The notes below the pieces were generated by a model. That model was not told where the DNA came from. It searched no databases and was given only the letters and a program-made list of their open reading frames with translations. 64,000 nucleotides of DNA from Anaerolineaceae bacterium. Lineage in GTDB: Bacteria > Chloroflexota > Anaerolineae > Anaerolineales > Anaerolineaceae. Made by a program: the position numbers and the translations under genes. Shown here in pieces: positions 50,898 through 60,076 of this stretch. Numbering within the stretch: position 1 is the stretch's first letter; each line of letters starts with the position of its first letter. The stretch lies in the NCBI GenBank assembly GCA_029265815.1, contig JAJUGU010000001.1:434001-498000 (forward strand), in the 5' to 3' direction.

Positions 50898-51314
50898 ATG
50901 AGTGCTCATCCCAATCATGGTGTTACTGAGGTAAGTCATACTGCGGATCTGGCGCTTCGCATTACCGCAGAGTCACTGGAACAGCTATTCATTAAAGCCG
51001 CAGAAGGCATGTATTCACTGGCTGGCGTGAAAACGGATCAGTCAATTCTGTCTGCCAGGCAATTGATTGTGTCTGGCATCGATCCCGAGAGTTTATTGGT
51101 GGCTTTTCTTTCAGAGCTCCTTTACCTGCTCGAAGAAGAGAAGATTGCCTTCCATTATATCAATCTCGGCATTTCCGCTGACTCTATCACCTGTTCGATA
51201 ACCGGTTCGCCAGTCAGTCAGTTACAAAAATCAATAAAGGCTGTTACCTTCCACAATCTAAAAATTCAAACAACCGCTGAAGGATACGAAACGACACTTG
51301 TATTTGATGTATAA
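50898..51314 (+). CDS. archease (RtcB activator)
   Basis: 138 residues. [33 protein letters not shown] is the archease start, with the metal-binding HTAD (residues 14-17), and the C-terminus [18 protein letters not shown] carries the conserved Asp near the end. Archease speeds guanylylation and turnover of RtcB RNA ligase. Its stop lies 10 bases before the rtcB start; operon with rtcB. Confidence 0.93.
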   Translation: MSAHPNHGVTEVSHTADLALRITAESLEQLFIKAAEGMYSLAGVKTDQSILSARQLIVSGIDPESLLVAFLSELLYLLEEEKIAFHYINLGISADSITCSITGSPVSQLQKSIKAVTFHNLKIQTTAEGYETTLVFDV

Positions 51315-51324
51315 AGGTGTTGAC

Positions 51325-52776
51325 ATGTTCACCTTCAAAGATTTAACTGAAATCCGCCCCGACGAATGGGTCATTTCACCATCTTATCGATCCGATATGC
51401 GGCTGCCCGTTCACATCTTTGCCAGCCGCAAAATGCTGGAACAGGTTTTGGTCGACCGCTCACTTGAGCAGGCGGTCAACGCCTCAACACTTCCTGGTTT
51501 GGTCGGGAATGTGATCGTCATGCCCGATGTACACCAGGGATACGGCTTTCCAATTGGTGGAGTGGCGGCTTCTCTATATCCCACCGGTATGATCTCTCCT
51601 GGTGCCATTGGTTATGACATTAATTGTGGTGTCAGACTCCTGGCCTCAACAATTAAGGCTGAGCTGGTTTCAGCTTATCTTGGCGATCTTGCGACCGCCA
51701 TGAATCACTTCTGCCCATCTGGAGTTGGTTCAGAGGGATTGGTTCGAATCTCAAGTTCCGACCTTGAACAGGTTCTTCGGCACGGATCACGTTGGGCACT
51801 AAAAAAAGGGTATGCCTCCGAAGCAGATTTAATGCGCACCGAAGAATCTGGATGTATCGATGGAGCACTGCCCGAGAAGGTCAGTGATCACGCAAAGAAG
51901 CGTGGCTTGACACAGCTTGGCTCACTTGGATCAGGTAATCACTTTATTGAAATCGATGTTGTCGACGAGATTTTTAATCCTGATGCAGCAGCGGTAATGG
52001 GTCTTCAATTTGGCTGTCTGGTCATCCAAATACATTGTGGATCACGTGGTTTAGGCCACCAGATCTGTACCGATTACGTACAGCAGCTTCAGGGGGCACC
52101 CCGGCGTTATCATTACACTTTACCAGACCGCGAACTGGTCTGTGCCCCGATGGATTCAACAGAAGGCCAGGCTTATCTTGGAGCGATGCGTGCAGCGGCA
52201 AATTTTGCTTTTGCCAACCGGCAGATGCTTGCCTGGTCGGCCCGGCGTGCTTTTGAAGAAGTCTTTACTGGAAAGGTAAAAAACTGGCAATTACACCAGG
52301 TCTATGATCTCGCCCATAATATCGGAAAAATTGAAACCCATATCATCGAGGGCAAGGAATTGAAAGTGTGTGTACATCGCAAAGGTGCCACGCGTGCTTT
52401 CGGACCAAACACTCCTGGTGTTCCGCCTGAATATGCGATGATTGGCCAGCCGGTGATCATTCCCGGCAGTATGGGAACTGCATCTTGGGTGCTTACAGGA
52501 ACCAACGCCAGTATGCAAAAATCTTTCGGATCATGCTGCCACGGTGCTGGCCGCTTGATGTCGCGTGCACAGGCTAAGCGGAGTGTACGGGGAGAGGTAC
52601 TCATCCGAGAACTTGAGCAACAGGGAATTCACATCAAAGCCGGATCTCTACCTGGACTGGCGGAAGAGACTCCCGCTGCATATAAAGATGTAGACGAGGT
52701 GATTAAAGTCGTCTGCGATACCGGATTGGCGCATAAAACCGCGCGACTGAAACCGCTGGTTGTGATCAAGGGGTGA
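51325..52776 (+). CDS. rtcB: RNA-splicing ligase RtcB
   Basis: 483 residues from ATG 51325 (AAAGGTG 5 bases upstream); the in-frame ATG at 51298 lies inside archease. [34 protein letters not shown] (metal site Asp/Cys), [29 protein letters not shown] and the guanylylation motif [12 protein letters not shown] are all intact. RtcB joins 2',3'-cyclic phosphate or 3'-phosphate and 5'-OH RNA ends with GTP and Mn. In bacteria it repairs tRNAs and rRNA cut by toxins or stress. Partner archease is next to it. No toxin or splicing substrate is nearby. Confidence 0.95.
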   Translation: MFTFKDLTEIRPDEWVISPSYRSDMRLPVHIFASRKMLEQVLVDRSLEQAVNASTLPGLVGNVIVMPDVHQGYGFPIGGVAASLYPTGMISPGAIGYDINCGVRLLASTIKAELVSAYLGDLATAMNHFCPSGVGSEGLVRISSSDLEQVLRHGSRWALKKGYASEADLMRTEESGCIDGALPEKVSDHAKKRGLTQLGSLGSGNHFIEIDVVDEIFNPDAAAVMGLQFGCLVIQIHCGSRGLGHQICTDYVQQLQGAPRRYHYTLPDRELVCAPMDSTEGQAYLGAMRAAANFAFANRQMLAWSARRAFEEVFTGKVKNWQLHQVYDLAHNIGKIETHIIEGKELKVCVHRKGATRAFGPNTPGVPPEYAMIGQPVIIPGSMGTASWVLTGTNASMQKSFGSCCHGAGRLMSRAQAKRSVRGEVLIRELEQQGIHIKAGSLPGLAEETPAAYKDVDEVIKVVCDTGLAHKTARLKPLVVIKG

Positions 52777-52831
52777 TCGAAATAATGCCCCTTGGGATTT
52801 CTCCAGGGTCCAATATTTCTAAAAAAAAATT

Positions 52832-53266
52832 ATGACGAAGGAACTCTCTTTCTTATTCCTGTTGAGTACCAGCATACTGCTACTCAACGGTTGTGCGTTA
52901 AAGAACTGGTATTGCCCAAAGGATGAGCTTCAGCAATATCTATTGCAGGCTGATCAAACTGCGCTGACCTTTCAAGAAAAGACCGGGGTATCCAACAACC
53001 AACCCGAAAAGAAACCTGAAATCCTTCTGGAGCTGAAAAGTCTCGCAGAGGAATATGAGTCGATGAAGCTCCCCATGTGTTTGCGCAAACACAGGAACCT
53101 GATCTCAGAGGCAATGAACACATCCCTGAAATTTTTGTCCCCTGAACGAGACCGTTATTATGAAAAGTATGAACTCTGGTACTTCGCTATTAAAGAATGG
53201 AAAGCAGTGCAAGATGAAGAACAAAGGCTGATCGAGAAGTATCTCGATCATAAGAATTCAGAGTGA
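52832..53266 (+). CDS. small lipoprotein, unknown function
   Basis: 144 residues. Signal peptide MTKELSFLFLLSTSILLLNGC with lipobox LNGC (Cys at residue 21). The mature part is helical and charged (LLELKSLAEEYESMKLPMC, WYFAIKEWKAVQDEEQRLIEKYL), with two further Cys. I do not recognise a family; a coiled or bundle-like adaptor is likely. It stands alone between rtcB and a second small lipoprotein. No clear ribosome site. Confidence 0.65.
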   Translation: MTKELSFLFLLSTSILLLNGCALKNWYCPKDELQQYLLQADQTALTFQEKTGVSNNQPEKKPEILLELKSLAEEYESMKLPMCLRKHRNLISEAMNTSLKFLSPERDRYYEKYELWYFAIKEWKAVQDEEQRLIEKYLDHKNSE

Positions 53267-53333
53267 ACATCAATCTGCGGAACAAAACCCGCGCGGTCAA
53301 CGTCAGGAGAATGATGATCTATTAGGAGAGCAT

Positions 53334-53786
53334 ATGGTAAAAAAAATCCTCATCATTGCATTCATGATCTTCTTGACAGCCTGCACGGTGAATAGTAATG
53401 AACCTGTATCGAGTTCAGACCCGGTCACAGATGAAACACAGGTCATTGTGAATTCCTATCAACCGCAGCTAAGCGACAACCAGTTCAACCAGGGCAATGT
53501 CTACATTGATTCATCTGAGATTCTTACCCTCGAAAGTTTTCCTTTACAGTTCACCCTTCATATAAAGGGCAATCTGCCCACCCCCTGCCATAAACTGCGG
53601 GTAGCGGTTCAACCGCCTGATGATCAGAACCAGATCCTGGTCGAAGTCTACAGCCTGGTCGATCCAGACAAGATGTGCACACAGGTGTTGGAACCTTTTG
53701 AAATCAACGTACCATTGGGGAGTTTCCCCGCAGGTAAATATACTGTCATTGTAAATAGTGAGGTAATCGCAGAATTCCAAAGCTGA
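53334..53786 (+). CDS. small lipoprotein, unknown function
   Basis: 150 residues. Signal peptide with lipobox FLTAC (Cys at about residue 17). The mature part is beta-rich with a C-terminal immunoglobulin-like strand pattern (LQFTLHIKGNLPTPCHKLRVAV, SFPAGKYTVIVNSEVIAEF) and two Cys that could pair. No recognised family. AGGAG lies 4 bases before ATG. It is probably in an operon with the previous gene (67 bases). A bidirectional terminator follows. Confidence 0.65.
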   Translation: MVKKILIIAFMIFLTACTVNSNEPVSSSDPVTDETQVIVNSYQPQLSDNQFNQGNVYIDSSEILTLESFPLQFTLHIKGNLPTPCHKLRVAVQPPDDQNQILVEVYSLVDPDKMCTQVLEPFEINVPLGSFPAGKYTVIVNSEVIAEFQS

Positions 53787-53807
53787 TCTTCCTTGTTGGA
53801 ATTTGCC

Positions 53808-53847
53808 AAAAGAGATTGAGACAAGAATGCTCAATCTCTTTTTGTTT
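53808..53847. terminator. bidirectional terminator between two lipoprotein genes
   Basis: AAAAGAGATTGAG (53808-53820) and CTCAATCTCTTTT (53830-53842) form a perfect stem with a 9-base loop; T runs on both strands. Confidence 0.85.
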
Positions 53848-53856
53848 TAGAATCGG

Positions 53857-54786
53857 TTATTTTATGTGAAGGATGACCGAATTGATGGCTAATGGTGAGC
53901 CATCTGCCATGCTTGATTCCTGAAGGACTAAAACCACTGTAGAACCTGGTACAAGATCTGGCAGAGGAATGCTGTTGTCAAAAGTCGCTGGTTGTCCCAT
54001 GTCTTCCGCTTGCACCATGAAAGCTGAAGAGTATAACTCGTTTTTATTTGCATCTAGAATTTGTATCCGTAGAGTATTCTCAAATGGGGCAATTGGCATT
54101 GAACCTGTGACTCTTACAGATCCACTGACCTGTTCCCCATTTTGAGGGGTCATAATTTCGATCAACCTCTCTCCACCTCCACTAAGTGCGGTGTTCATCC
54201 GCGTTAAAAAGAGGTTGTCACCCACCAGTGAATATTCCTGAGTCATCCCTTGCGTTGGAGAAATCATCGGGTCGTTCGGCCCGTGCACAAAACCTTTTAC
54301 CAGCACTTTTCCTTGGCTGATGCTCATGCTTTCAATAATAGGCCTATCGTCGATGGTGATACCGGGTGCCTGCTGATATTTTCCAACTTTACTGAAGATC
54401 ACGATTAATGATACAAAAGTGCCAGTACCACCTGTATTTTCAGCGAGCAGCAGAGCAGCGTCATTCACACCGTCGTTATTTAAATCACCAAACTGAATCC
54501 CAGGTTCTAGTGTAGCCGTTAGTTCAATCCCATCAACCATACCTGAGAAAGTTCCATCCCTCAGCCTGATTGCTTTACCCAGAGTGGGTGAGAGGAATTC
54601 TGAATTCCTCAAAACCTCGTCGGTGAGTCCGGCTGCTTTTGAAGGGATGGCGGTTGCGGCCTGGATTTCTGCTACAGTGGTTTCAACATTGCTGATTGGC
54701 GTTGATAACGGCTGCTGAAAATTGATGCTGACGCATGAAGATAGGAATAACAGCAAAAAGACAGAGAATAATTTGCCTCGTTTCAT
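53857..54786 (-). CDS. lipoprotein with C-terminal Gmad2-type Ig-like domain
   Basis: 309 residues. Signal peptide with lipobox LSSC (Cys at about residue 18). The middle region has a GDLNNDGVNDAALLLAEN Ca-binding-like loop (DxNxDGxxD) as in FG-GAP/dockerin-like proteins. The last ~90 residues (GEQVSGSVRVTGSMPIAPFENTL ... NSIPLPDLVPGSTVVLVLQES) resemble Gmad2, an Ig-like domain of sporulation and spore-germination proteins. The role is unknown; surface-exposed. Convergent with the previous lipoprotein gene and divergent from mraZ. Confidence 0.75.
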   Translation of the reverse strand: MKRGKLFSVFLLLFLSSCVSINFQQPLSTPISNVETTVAEIQAATAIPSKAAGLTDEVLRNSEFLSPTLGKAIRLRDGTFSGMVDGIELTATLEPGIQFGDLNNDGVNDAALLLAENTGGTGTFVSLIVIFSKVGKYQQAPGITIDDRPIIESMSISQGKVLVKGFVHGPNDPMISPTQGMTQEYSLVGDNLFLTRMNTALSGGGERLIEIMTPQNGEQVSGSVRVTGSMPIAPFENTLRIQILDANKNELYSSAFMVQAEDMGQPATFDNSIPLPDLVPGSTVVLVLQESSMADGSPLAINSVILHIK

Positions 54787-54859
54787 CTTAATTAATCCTT
54801 CCTAACAAATAAGCAAATCCATTTTTAGAGTGAAATCCCCGTAAAAGCCCGTAAAACAC

Positions 54860-54888
54860 TTGTATTTGCCTCTCATTTTATGTATAAT
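54860..54888 (+). promoter_or_regulatory. promoter of the dcw cluster
   Basis: TTGTAT (54860-54865), 17-bp spacer, TATAAT (54883-54888), directly upstream of the MraZ boxes. Confidence 0.75.
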
Positions 54889-54922
54889 GTGGATGAAAGT
54901 GGCATTAAGTGGGAGATAGTGG
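54889..54922 (+). promoter_or_regulatory. MraZ operator: four GTGG repeats at 10-bp spacing
   Basis: GTGG occurs at 54889, 54899, 54909 and 54919, each exactly 10 bases apart, just downstream of the -10 box. This is the known design of MraZ boxes (short GTGG/TGGG-type repeats in phase on one face of the helix) through which MraZ represses its own operon. Confidence 0.85.
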
Positions 54923-54972
54923 AACGCCGGAACCTATTCCGGCGTTCGGCATATATATAAAAGGTAGAAATT

Positions 54973-55416
54973 ATGTTCAACGGGTTCTTCGGAAGATACA
55001 ACCATACCATCGATGAAAAAGGACGCATTACTCTACCTGCAGCATTCAGAGAAATGCTTGGGGAAGACCCGTTCATCCTTTCAGGTTTCGATGGCAATCT
55101 TTCGATCATGAGTTTCACTCGTTTTCAGCAGCTCCGAGATAAGATTTACAGCCAAAACATGGCAGATATTAATTCCCGGCGTCTGCGCCGTTTGATCTTT
55201 TCCACAGCCACACAACTCGAATTCGATAAAAATGGCCGGTTTGTGATTCCTCAACCCCTGCGGGATATTGCTAAGCTGGATGGAAATGTTCTGGTGTTGG
55301 GTGTTGGTAAAGATATCGAGCTTTGGAATCCCGATCTTTATGCAGAACAGGAAGAAACCAGTGAAGGAACCGCATCTGCCGCCGATCTCGTGTCGAACTT
55401 CGACTTAACCTTCTAA
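54973..55416 (+). CDS. mraZ: transcriptional regulator MraZ
   Basis: 147 residues. Two AbrB-type MraZ domains: FFGRYNHTIDEKGRITLPAAFR (residues 4-24) and QLEFDKNGRFVIPQPLRDIAKLDGNVLVLGVGKDIELWN (about 78-115), both with the DxxGR motif. MraZ forms a ring and binds repeats upstream of its own gene to control the dcw cluster; such repeats are present here. AAAGGTAG lies 6 bases before ATG. A 4-residue overlap is not present, but the stop overlaps rsmH (TAATG). Confidence 0.95.
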   Translation: MFNGFFGRYNHTIDEKGRITLPAAFREMLGEDPFILSGFDGNLSIMSFTRFQQLRDKIYSQNMADINSRRLRRLIFSTATQLEFDKNGRFVIPQPLRDIAKLDGNVLVLGVGKDIELWNPDLYAEQEETSEGTASAADLVSNFDLTF

Positions 55417-56363
55417 TGATTATGTCCGACATTGCGAGCAATGCACCGCATGTCTCTGTTCTTTACCATCAAATTATAACTGCTTTACAGCCTGTTAGTT
55501 CGGGGTTTTATGTAGATGCGACGGTTGGCGCTGGTGGGCATGCCTGGGGCATCCTTGAAAAAAGTTCCCCTCACGGTCAACTCCTTGGATTGGATGTAGA
55601 CCCCCAGGCATTAGAAATCGCCTCGCAGCGCCTCAAAGCCTTTGGTGATAGGATTCATCTTCGAAACTCCTCCTACACTGAGCTGCGCACTGTGCTGCTG
55701 ACACTAGGCTGGGACCACGTTGATGGCATCGTCATTGATCTGGGTGTTTCATCGATGCAGATCGATTCTCCTGAACGCGGTTTCTCCTTCCAAAAAGATG
55801 GGCCATTAGATATGCGCTTTGACCCGTCCCAGCCGGTCAGTGCAGCCGACCTGGTAAATCGTTTGCCCGAGGACGAATTGGCAGATTTAATCTGGCGTTA
55901 CGGTGAAGAACGAAATTCCAGGCGTATTGCTCGAATGATCGTTCAAAACCGCCCGTTCTACTCCACTCTCGAACTAGCAAATCTGATTAAAAGAGCCAGT
56001 GGTGGCCGTCCTACCCCCATTCATCCAGCAACGCGAACCTTCCAGGCATTGCGTATTGCGGTCAACAGAGAATTGGATGCACTTGAAAAATTCTTACCAC
56101 AGGCGGTAGAATCACTCTCTATTGGCGGTAGGCTGGCGGTCATCTCTTTCCACTCATTGGAAGACCGCATTGTAAAGCAGTATTTCAGACAGGAAAGCCG
56201 GGATTGTATTTGCCCTCCCTCGCAGCCGGTGTGTTCCTGTGGACACAAAGCAACGATCATTGAGCTCACCCGTCACCCCATCACCGCTGATGAAGACGAG
56301 ATCAGCCAAAACGTTAGAGCAAGAAGCGCCAGACTTCGAATAATCGAAAAGAAACAGGCATAG
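55416..56363 (+). CDS. rsmH: 16S rRNA C1402 N4-methyltransferase RsmH (MraW)
   Basis: 315 residues. HVSVLYHQIITALQPVSSGFYVDATVGAGGHAWGIL carries the SAM motif GAGGHAWG, DGIVIDLGVSSMQID and FSFQKDGPLDMRFD the typical motifs, and the region AVISFHSLEDRIVKQYF plus Cys-rich DCICPPSQPVCSCGHKA the family C-terminus. It methylates C1402 of 16S rRNA. ATG 55416 overlaps the mraZ stop; ATG 55422 is an alternative. Confidence 0.95.
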   Translation: MIMSDIASNAPHVSVLYHQIITALQPVSSGFYVDATVGAGGHAWGILEKSSPHGQLLGLDVDPQALEIASQRLKAFGDRIHLRNSSYTELRTVLLTLGWDHVDGIVIDLGVSSMQIDSPERGFSFQKDGPLDMRFDPSQPVSAADLVNRLPEDELADLIWRYGEERNSRRIARMIVQNRPFYSTLELANLIKRASGGRPTPIHPATRTFQALRIAVNRELDALEKFLPQAVESLSIGGRLAVISFHSLEDRIVKQYFRQESRDCICPPSQPVCSCGHKATIIELTRHPITADEDEISQNVRARSARLRIIEKKQA

Positions 56364-56365
56364 AG

Positions 56366-56887
56366 ATGACGGAAAGTAATGAACGCACAACCAGAAAAAG
56401 AGAACGCACCAGGTCAAAGGGGTGGTTAACTCAGGCTTTCAAACAGGCCCCCTGGCGCGTACAGGTCCAGTCAGTGGGCTTGTTTCTCGCCGCGCTAATG
56501 GTTGTTCTGATCGTTGCAGGTGTTTATCTCAGCATCAGCGGGCAGGCAGCTGCTGCAGGTGTCAGCGCCTATCAGTTAAATTTTCAGCGGCAGAATTTGG
56601 AACGTCAGATCGCAGACCGCAAAGCCCAGATTGCCATTCTTACCTCGGCTGCTGTCATGGAACAGCGTGCCCGCGACATGGGTTTTGAGAGGATCGACCC
56701 ATCAGATGCGGTATATGTTGCGGTGCCCGGTTACACGGGTAAAAAATCGGTGGTACTGGCACCGCCGCCTGGAATTGTCGAGTCTCAGCAAGTCATAATT
56801 AAGTCTGCTTATCGACAATCCCTCTGGGATTGGTTGTTTTCTGGTATTAACCGATTAAGCGAAAGCGCGCGCGGAGGGAATGAATGA
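56366..56887 (+). CDS. ftsL: FtsL-like division protein
   Basis: 173 residues, single membrane helix (about residues 36-60, SVGLFLAALMVVLIVAGVYLSI) after a basic cytoplasmic N-terminus, then a coiled-coil-like segment (YQLNFQRQNLERQIADRKAQIAIL) and a C-terminal extracytoplasmic part. FtsL is a short divisome adaptor between FtsB/FtsQ and FtsW/FtsI. Sequence similarity is low, so the name rests on topology and dcw position. It starts 2 bases after rsmH and its stop overlaps the PBP start. Confidence 0.8.
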   Translation: MTESNERTTRKRERTRSKGWLTQAFKQAPWRVQVQSVGLFLAALMVVLIVAGVYLSISGQAAAAGVSAYQLNFQRQNLERQIADRKAQIAILTSAAVMEQRARDMGFERIDPSDAVYVAVPGYTGKKSVVLAPPPGIVESQQVIIKSAYRQSLWDWLFSGINRLSESARGGNE

Positions 56888-58659
56888 ACTTGAGAGACAT
56901 CCCCCGCTATAAGCTTCTTGCCATCGTTCTGACTGTGTTTGCTGTACTCATCTTCCTCCAGATGATACGCATTCAGACCAGTACCAGCGTGGAATACCTC
57001 GATCAATGGGCTGAAAAATACGGCGTTGAAGTGCGTACGATTCAGTCTGAACGCGGATATATCTACGACCGTTGGGGTCATCTCCTTGCAGGAAACAAAG
57101 AAGTCTACGAAGTTGGTGTCGAACTTCAATTCGTAAAAAACCCATCTGCCATTGCCGCTGCGCTTTCTTCTCTTCTGGGAACCGATTACGCTCAGGTTCT
57201 CGCAGCTGCCAGCACACCCTACGACCCTGCATCCAGTGTCTATATCACGTTGGCCGATTTTGTTTCATCCGAAAAGATCACTGAGATTTCGAATCTCAAG
57301 GATCAATACGAAAAGAACAATCCCCTCGGTGAAGATCCCGCGCTTCCTTCTCTGCGCGGGTTAACCTGGACGCCTCACCTGCAGCGCATCTACCCCGAGC
57401 ATACCCTCGCAGCGAACGTTCTCGGTTTTTACACCTACTACGACCGCGACAAGGGTGCCGGTTATTTTGGCGTGGAAGAAAAATACAACGACCTTCTAGC
57501 CGGGATTAAAAAGGAAGTCTTGATTTCGCTCGATCCTTATGAAATGCAAGAAATTCCAACCGCCCCCGCGGGAGCCAGTCTGATTCTCACGCTTGATCGA
57601 GAGATCCAGCGTACCGTTGAAAATATTCTCGACCAGGCAGTAAAAGCCAATGGCGCTGAGAACGGTACGATCATCGTTATGAATCCAAAAAATGGAGAAA
57701 TTCTCGCCATGGCCAGCACCCCACGTATGGATCTGAATACCTACTGGGAAGCTGATAATATTTACACAGACGGCACGCCGTTCAATAAAGCAGTCAGTCA
57801 GGTTTACGAACCTGGTTCAATTTTTAAGATTTTAACCATGGCCGCTGCACTTGATGCCGGTGTGGTTACTCCTGAGACCCCATTTAACGATACCGGTTCA
57901 ATCAACGTTGGCGGCATTACCATCTTCAACTGGGACCGCGGCGCCTGGGGGGAACAGGACATGATTGGTTGTATGCAGCATTCTTTGAACGTTTGCCTTG
58001 CGTGGGTTGCCACCCAACTTGGCCCCACCGCTTTTTACGATTACCTCGAACGTTTTGGAATTGGTCACCGCACCAACATTGACCTGGCCGGTGAAGAAGT
58101 TTACCCTCTCAGCGTTCCGGGTGATCCAATGTGGTATCCGGTAAACTTGGGAACAAATTCTTTCGGTCAGGGTGTTGCGGTCACCCCTATTCAACTGCTT
58201 ATGGCTGCATCGGCTATTGCCAATGATGGTAAAATGGTTGCGCCGCACATCCTGCAAGCCTATATTCAAAACGGTCAGCAGTACACCACTACCACGCAGG
58301 TTGTGGGAATGCCGATTTCTGAAAAAACGGCAGATACCCTCACACAAATGCTCGCTACCTCCCTGGAACAGGAAGCTTCAGACGCGCTCGTAGAAGGGTA
58401 CAGGGTGGCCGGTAAAACCGGCACTGCAGAAATTGCAGTTAACGGTCAATATTCCAGTAATGCCACCAACGCTTCATTCGTCGGCTGGGGCCCTGTCGAT
58501 GATCCCCAGTTCATGGTGTACGTATGGTTGGAAAAACCTCAGAGCTCCATCTGGGGTTCTGTGGTTGCCGCACCAGTATTCAGAGATGTTGTTGAAGAAC
58601 TGGTTGTACTTATGAACATCCCTCCGGATGACATACGGCTGAGCATGAAAGGTAAGTAG
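56884..58659 (+). CDS. ftsI: class B penicillin-binding protein (PBP2/FtsI type)
   Basis: 591 residues. N-terminal membrane helix (about 12-30, LLAIVLTVFAVLIFLQMIRI), dimerisation domain with ERGYIYDRWGHLLA (about residues 53-66), and a transpeptidase domain with SxxK in EPGSIFKILT (S312, K315), SLN in MQHSLNVCLAWVA and KTGTAE near residue 510. All catalytic motifs are intact, in contrast to the pseudo-PBP of the SEDS fusion. It crosslinks septal peptidoglycan with FtsW, encoded five genes downstream. No PASTA domain. Starts inside the ftsL stop (ATGA). Confidence 0.94.
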   Translation: MNLRDIPRYKLLAIVLTVFAVLIFLQMIRIQTSTSVEYLDQWAEKYGVEVRTIQSERGYIYDRWGHLLAGNKEVYEVGVELQFVKNPSAIAAALSSLLGTDYAQVLAAASTPYDPASSVYITLADFVSSEKITEISNLKDQYEKNNPLGEDPALPSLRGLTWTPHLQRIYPEHTLAANVLGFYTYYDRDKGAGYFGVEEKYNDLLAGIKKEVLISLDPYEMQEIPTAPAGASLILTLDREIQRTVENILDQAVKANGAENGTIIVMNPKNGEILAMASTPRMDLNTYWEADNIYTDGTPFNKAVSQVYEPGSIFKILTMAAALDAGVVTPETPFNDTGSINVGGITIFNWDRGAWGEQDMIGCMQHSLNVCLAWVATQLGPTAFYDYLERFGIGHRTNIDLAGEEVYPLSVPGDPMWYPVNLGTNSFGQGVAVTPIQLLMAASAIANDGKMVAPHILQAYIQNGQQYTTTTQVVGMPISEKTADTLTQMLATSLEQEASDALVEGYRVAGKTGTAEIAVNGQYSSNATNASFVGWGPVDDPQFMVYVWLEKPQSSIWGSVVAAPVFRDVVEELVVLMNIPPDDIRLSMKGK

Positions 58660-58669
58660 AAGAGGAAAA

Positions 58670-60076
58670 ATGTTAACTCTGGCAGATGTGGTCGAAGCAA
58701 TTCAAGGGACCAGACCAACAGGCGCAGATCTGGGGATCAGTGAGGCTGTCGTGGATTCCCGACATGCCATCCCCGCATCTCTTTTCGTAGCGGTTCTGGA
58801 AGGTCATGCCTATGTTTCTCAGGCTTTTGATAACGGTGCAATTCTGGCGCTGGTAGATCAGGATATTGACCCCGCCTTCAAGGTTGTGGATTTACGCTCA
58901 CCCCTTCCTGCTGGTTACTGCTTCCCGGAGCCACCCTTCGCATTGAGAGTGGAGAAAACAGACACTGCCTTACAAACTTTGGCTGCATTCTGGCGGAAAA
59001 AGTTCAATATCCGAGTCGTTGGCATCACCGGAAGCGTCGGGAAGTCAACCACCAAGGAATTGACTGCTGAGATACTCAGCCAGCGCTTCCGCACGCTTAA
59101 GAACCAGGGAAATTTCAATAACGAGATCGGTTTACCTCTCACTTTGCTGCGCTTAGGACCAGGCTACGATCTCGCCATCCTCGAAATGGGATTCTACCAA
59201 CCTGGCGATATAGATTTGCTCTGCTCTATTGCTAAACCTCAGGTTGGTATTGTCACCAATATTGGCACAGTTCACGCTTCACGATCCAGATCACAAGAAG
59301 CTATTGCTCTCGGCAAGAGTGAACTCGTCAAAGCGCTTCCCTCCTCTCCAGAGGGAACCGCCATTCTCAACCGTGATGACCCGCTGGTTGCAAAGATGGC
59401 AGAAATGACTACCGCCAATGTCTTTTTCTATGGTCTCGATTCCTCTTCGGATCTCTGGGCAGATGAAATTGAATCTCAAGGACTCAATGGGATCCGCTTC
59501 TGCATTCACTATCAAGATGAGGTATTTCATCTTCAGGCACCGCTTATCGGCCGACACTCCATTCACACAATTTTGAGAGCTGTGTCCGTCGCTCTCATAG
59601 AAGGTATGACCTGGGGAGAAATCATCTTCGGATTGAAGCATGCATCTAGCCAGCTCAGATTGGTTGCGGTTCAAACCAAACAGGGTGCGCTCTTGCTTGA
59701 TGATACTTATAATGCCTCCCCTGAATCGATGCTTGCCGGGTTGAACCTGCTTAACGAACTTCCCGGACGGAAAATCGCTGTCTTGGGTGGAATGAATGAA
59801 CTGGGACCATATGAACTGATCGGCCACCAGAAGGTCGGTCTTCGTGCAGCCGAAGTGGTAGACAAATTGATCGTCTATCAAAAAAATGCGCGTATGATTT
59901 CCAATGCCGCCATGGAGGCCGGGTTCCCGGTGCAGTCAATCGAAGCTCTCGATGACCCTGATGCGGTTGTCAACACATTAAACTCGATCCTGCGTGAAGG
60001 AGATGTCGTTCTCGTGAAAGGTGCCCACGGGTTGCGCATGGATCATATTGTTCAGGCACTCGAGGTGGAAGAATGA
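58670..60076 (+). CDS. murF: UDP-MurNAc-tripeptide:D-Ala-D-Ala ligase MurF
   Basis: 468 residues. Mur ligase: N-terminal domain with DSRHAIPASLFVAVLEG, central ATP domain with GITGSVGKSTTKELTAEIL (P-loop, about residues 118-136), NNEIGLPLTLLRL and EMGFYQPGDIDLL, and a C-terminal domain with DDTYNASPESMLAGL and LGGMNELGP. It adds D-Ala-D-Ala to the stem peptide. AGAGGA lies 6 bases before ATG 58670. Its stop overlaps mraY (ATGA). murE is not in the window, so it lies elsewhere or between other genes. Confidence 0.95.
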   Translation: MLTLADVVEAIQGTRPTGADLGISEAVVDSRHAIPASLFVAVLEGHAYVSQAFDNGAILALVDQDIDPAFKVVDLRSPLPAGYCFPEPPFALRVEKTDTALQTLAAFWRKKFNIRVVGITGSVGKSTTKELTAEILSQRFRTLKNQGNFNNEIGLPLTLLRLGPGYDLAILEMGFYQPGDIDLLCSIAKPQVGIVTNIGTVHASRSRSQEAIALGKSELVKALPSSPEGTAILNRDDPLVAKMAEMTTANVFFYGLDSSSDLWADEIESQGLNGIRFCIHYQDEVFHLQAPLIGRHSIHTILRAVSVALIEGMTWGEIIFGLKHASSQLRLVAVQTKQGALLLDDTYNASPESMLAGLNLLNELPGRKIAVLGGMNELGPYELIGHQKVGLRAAEVVDKLIVYQKNARMISNAAMEAGFPVQSIEALDDPDAVVNTLNSILREGDVVLVKGAHGLRMDHIVQALEVEE

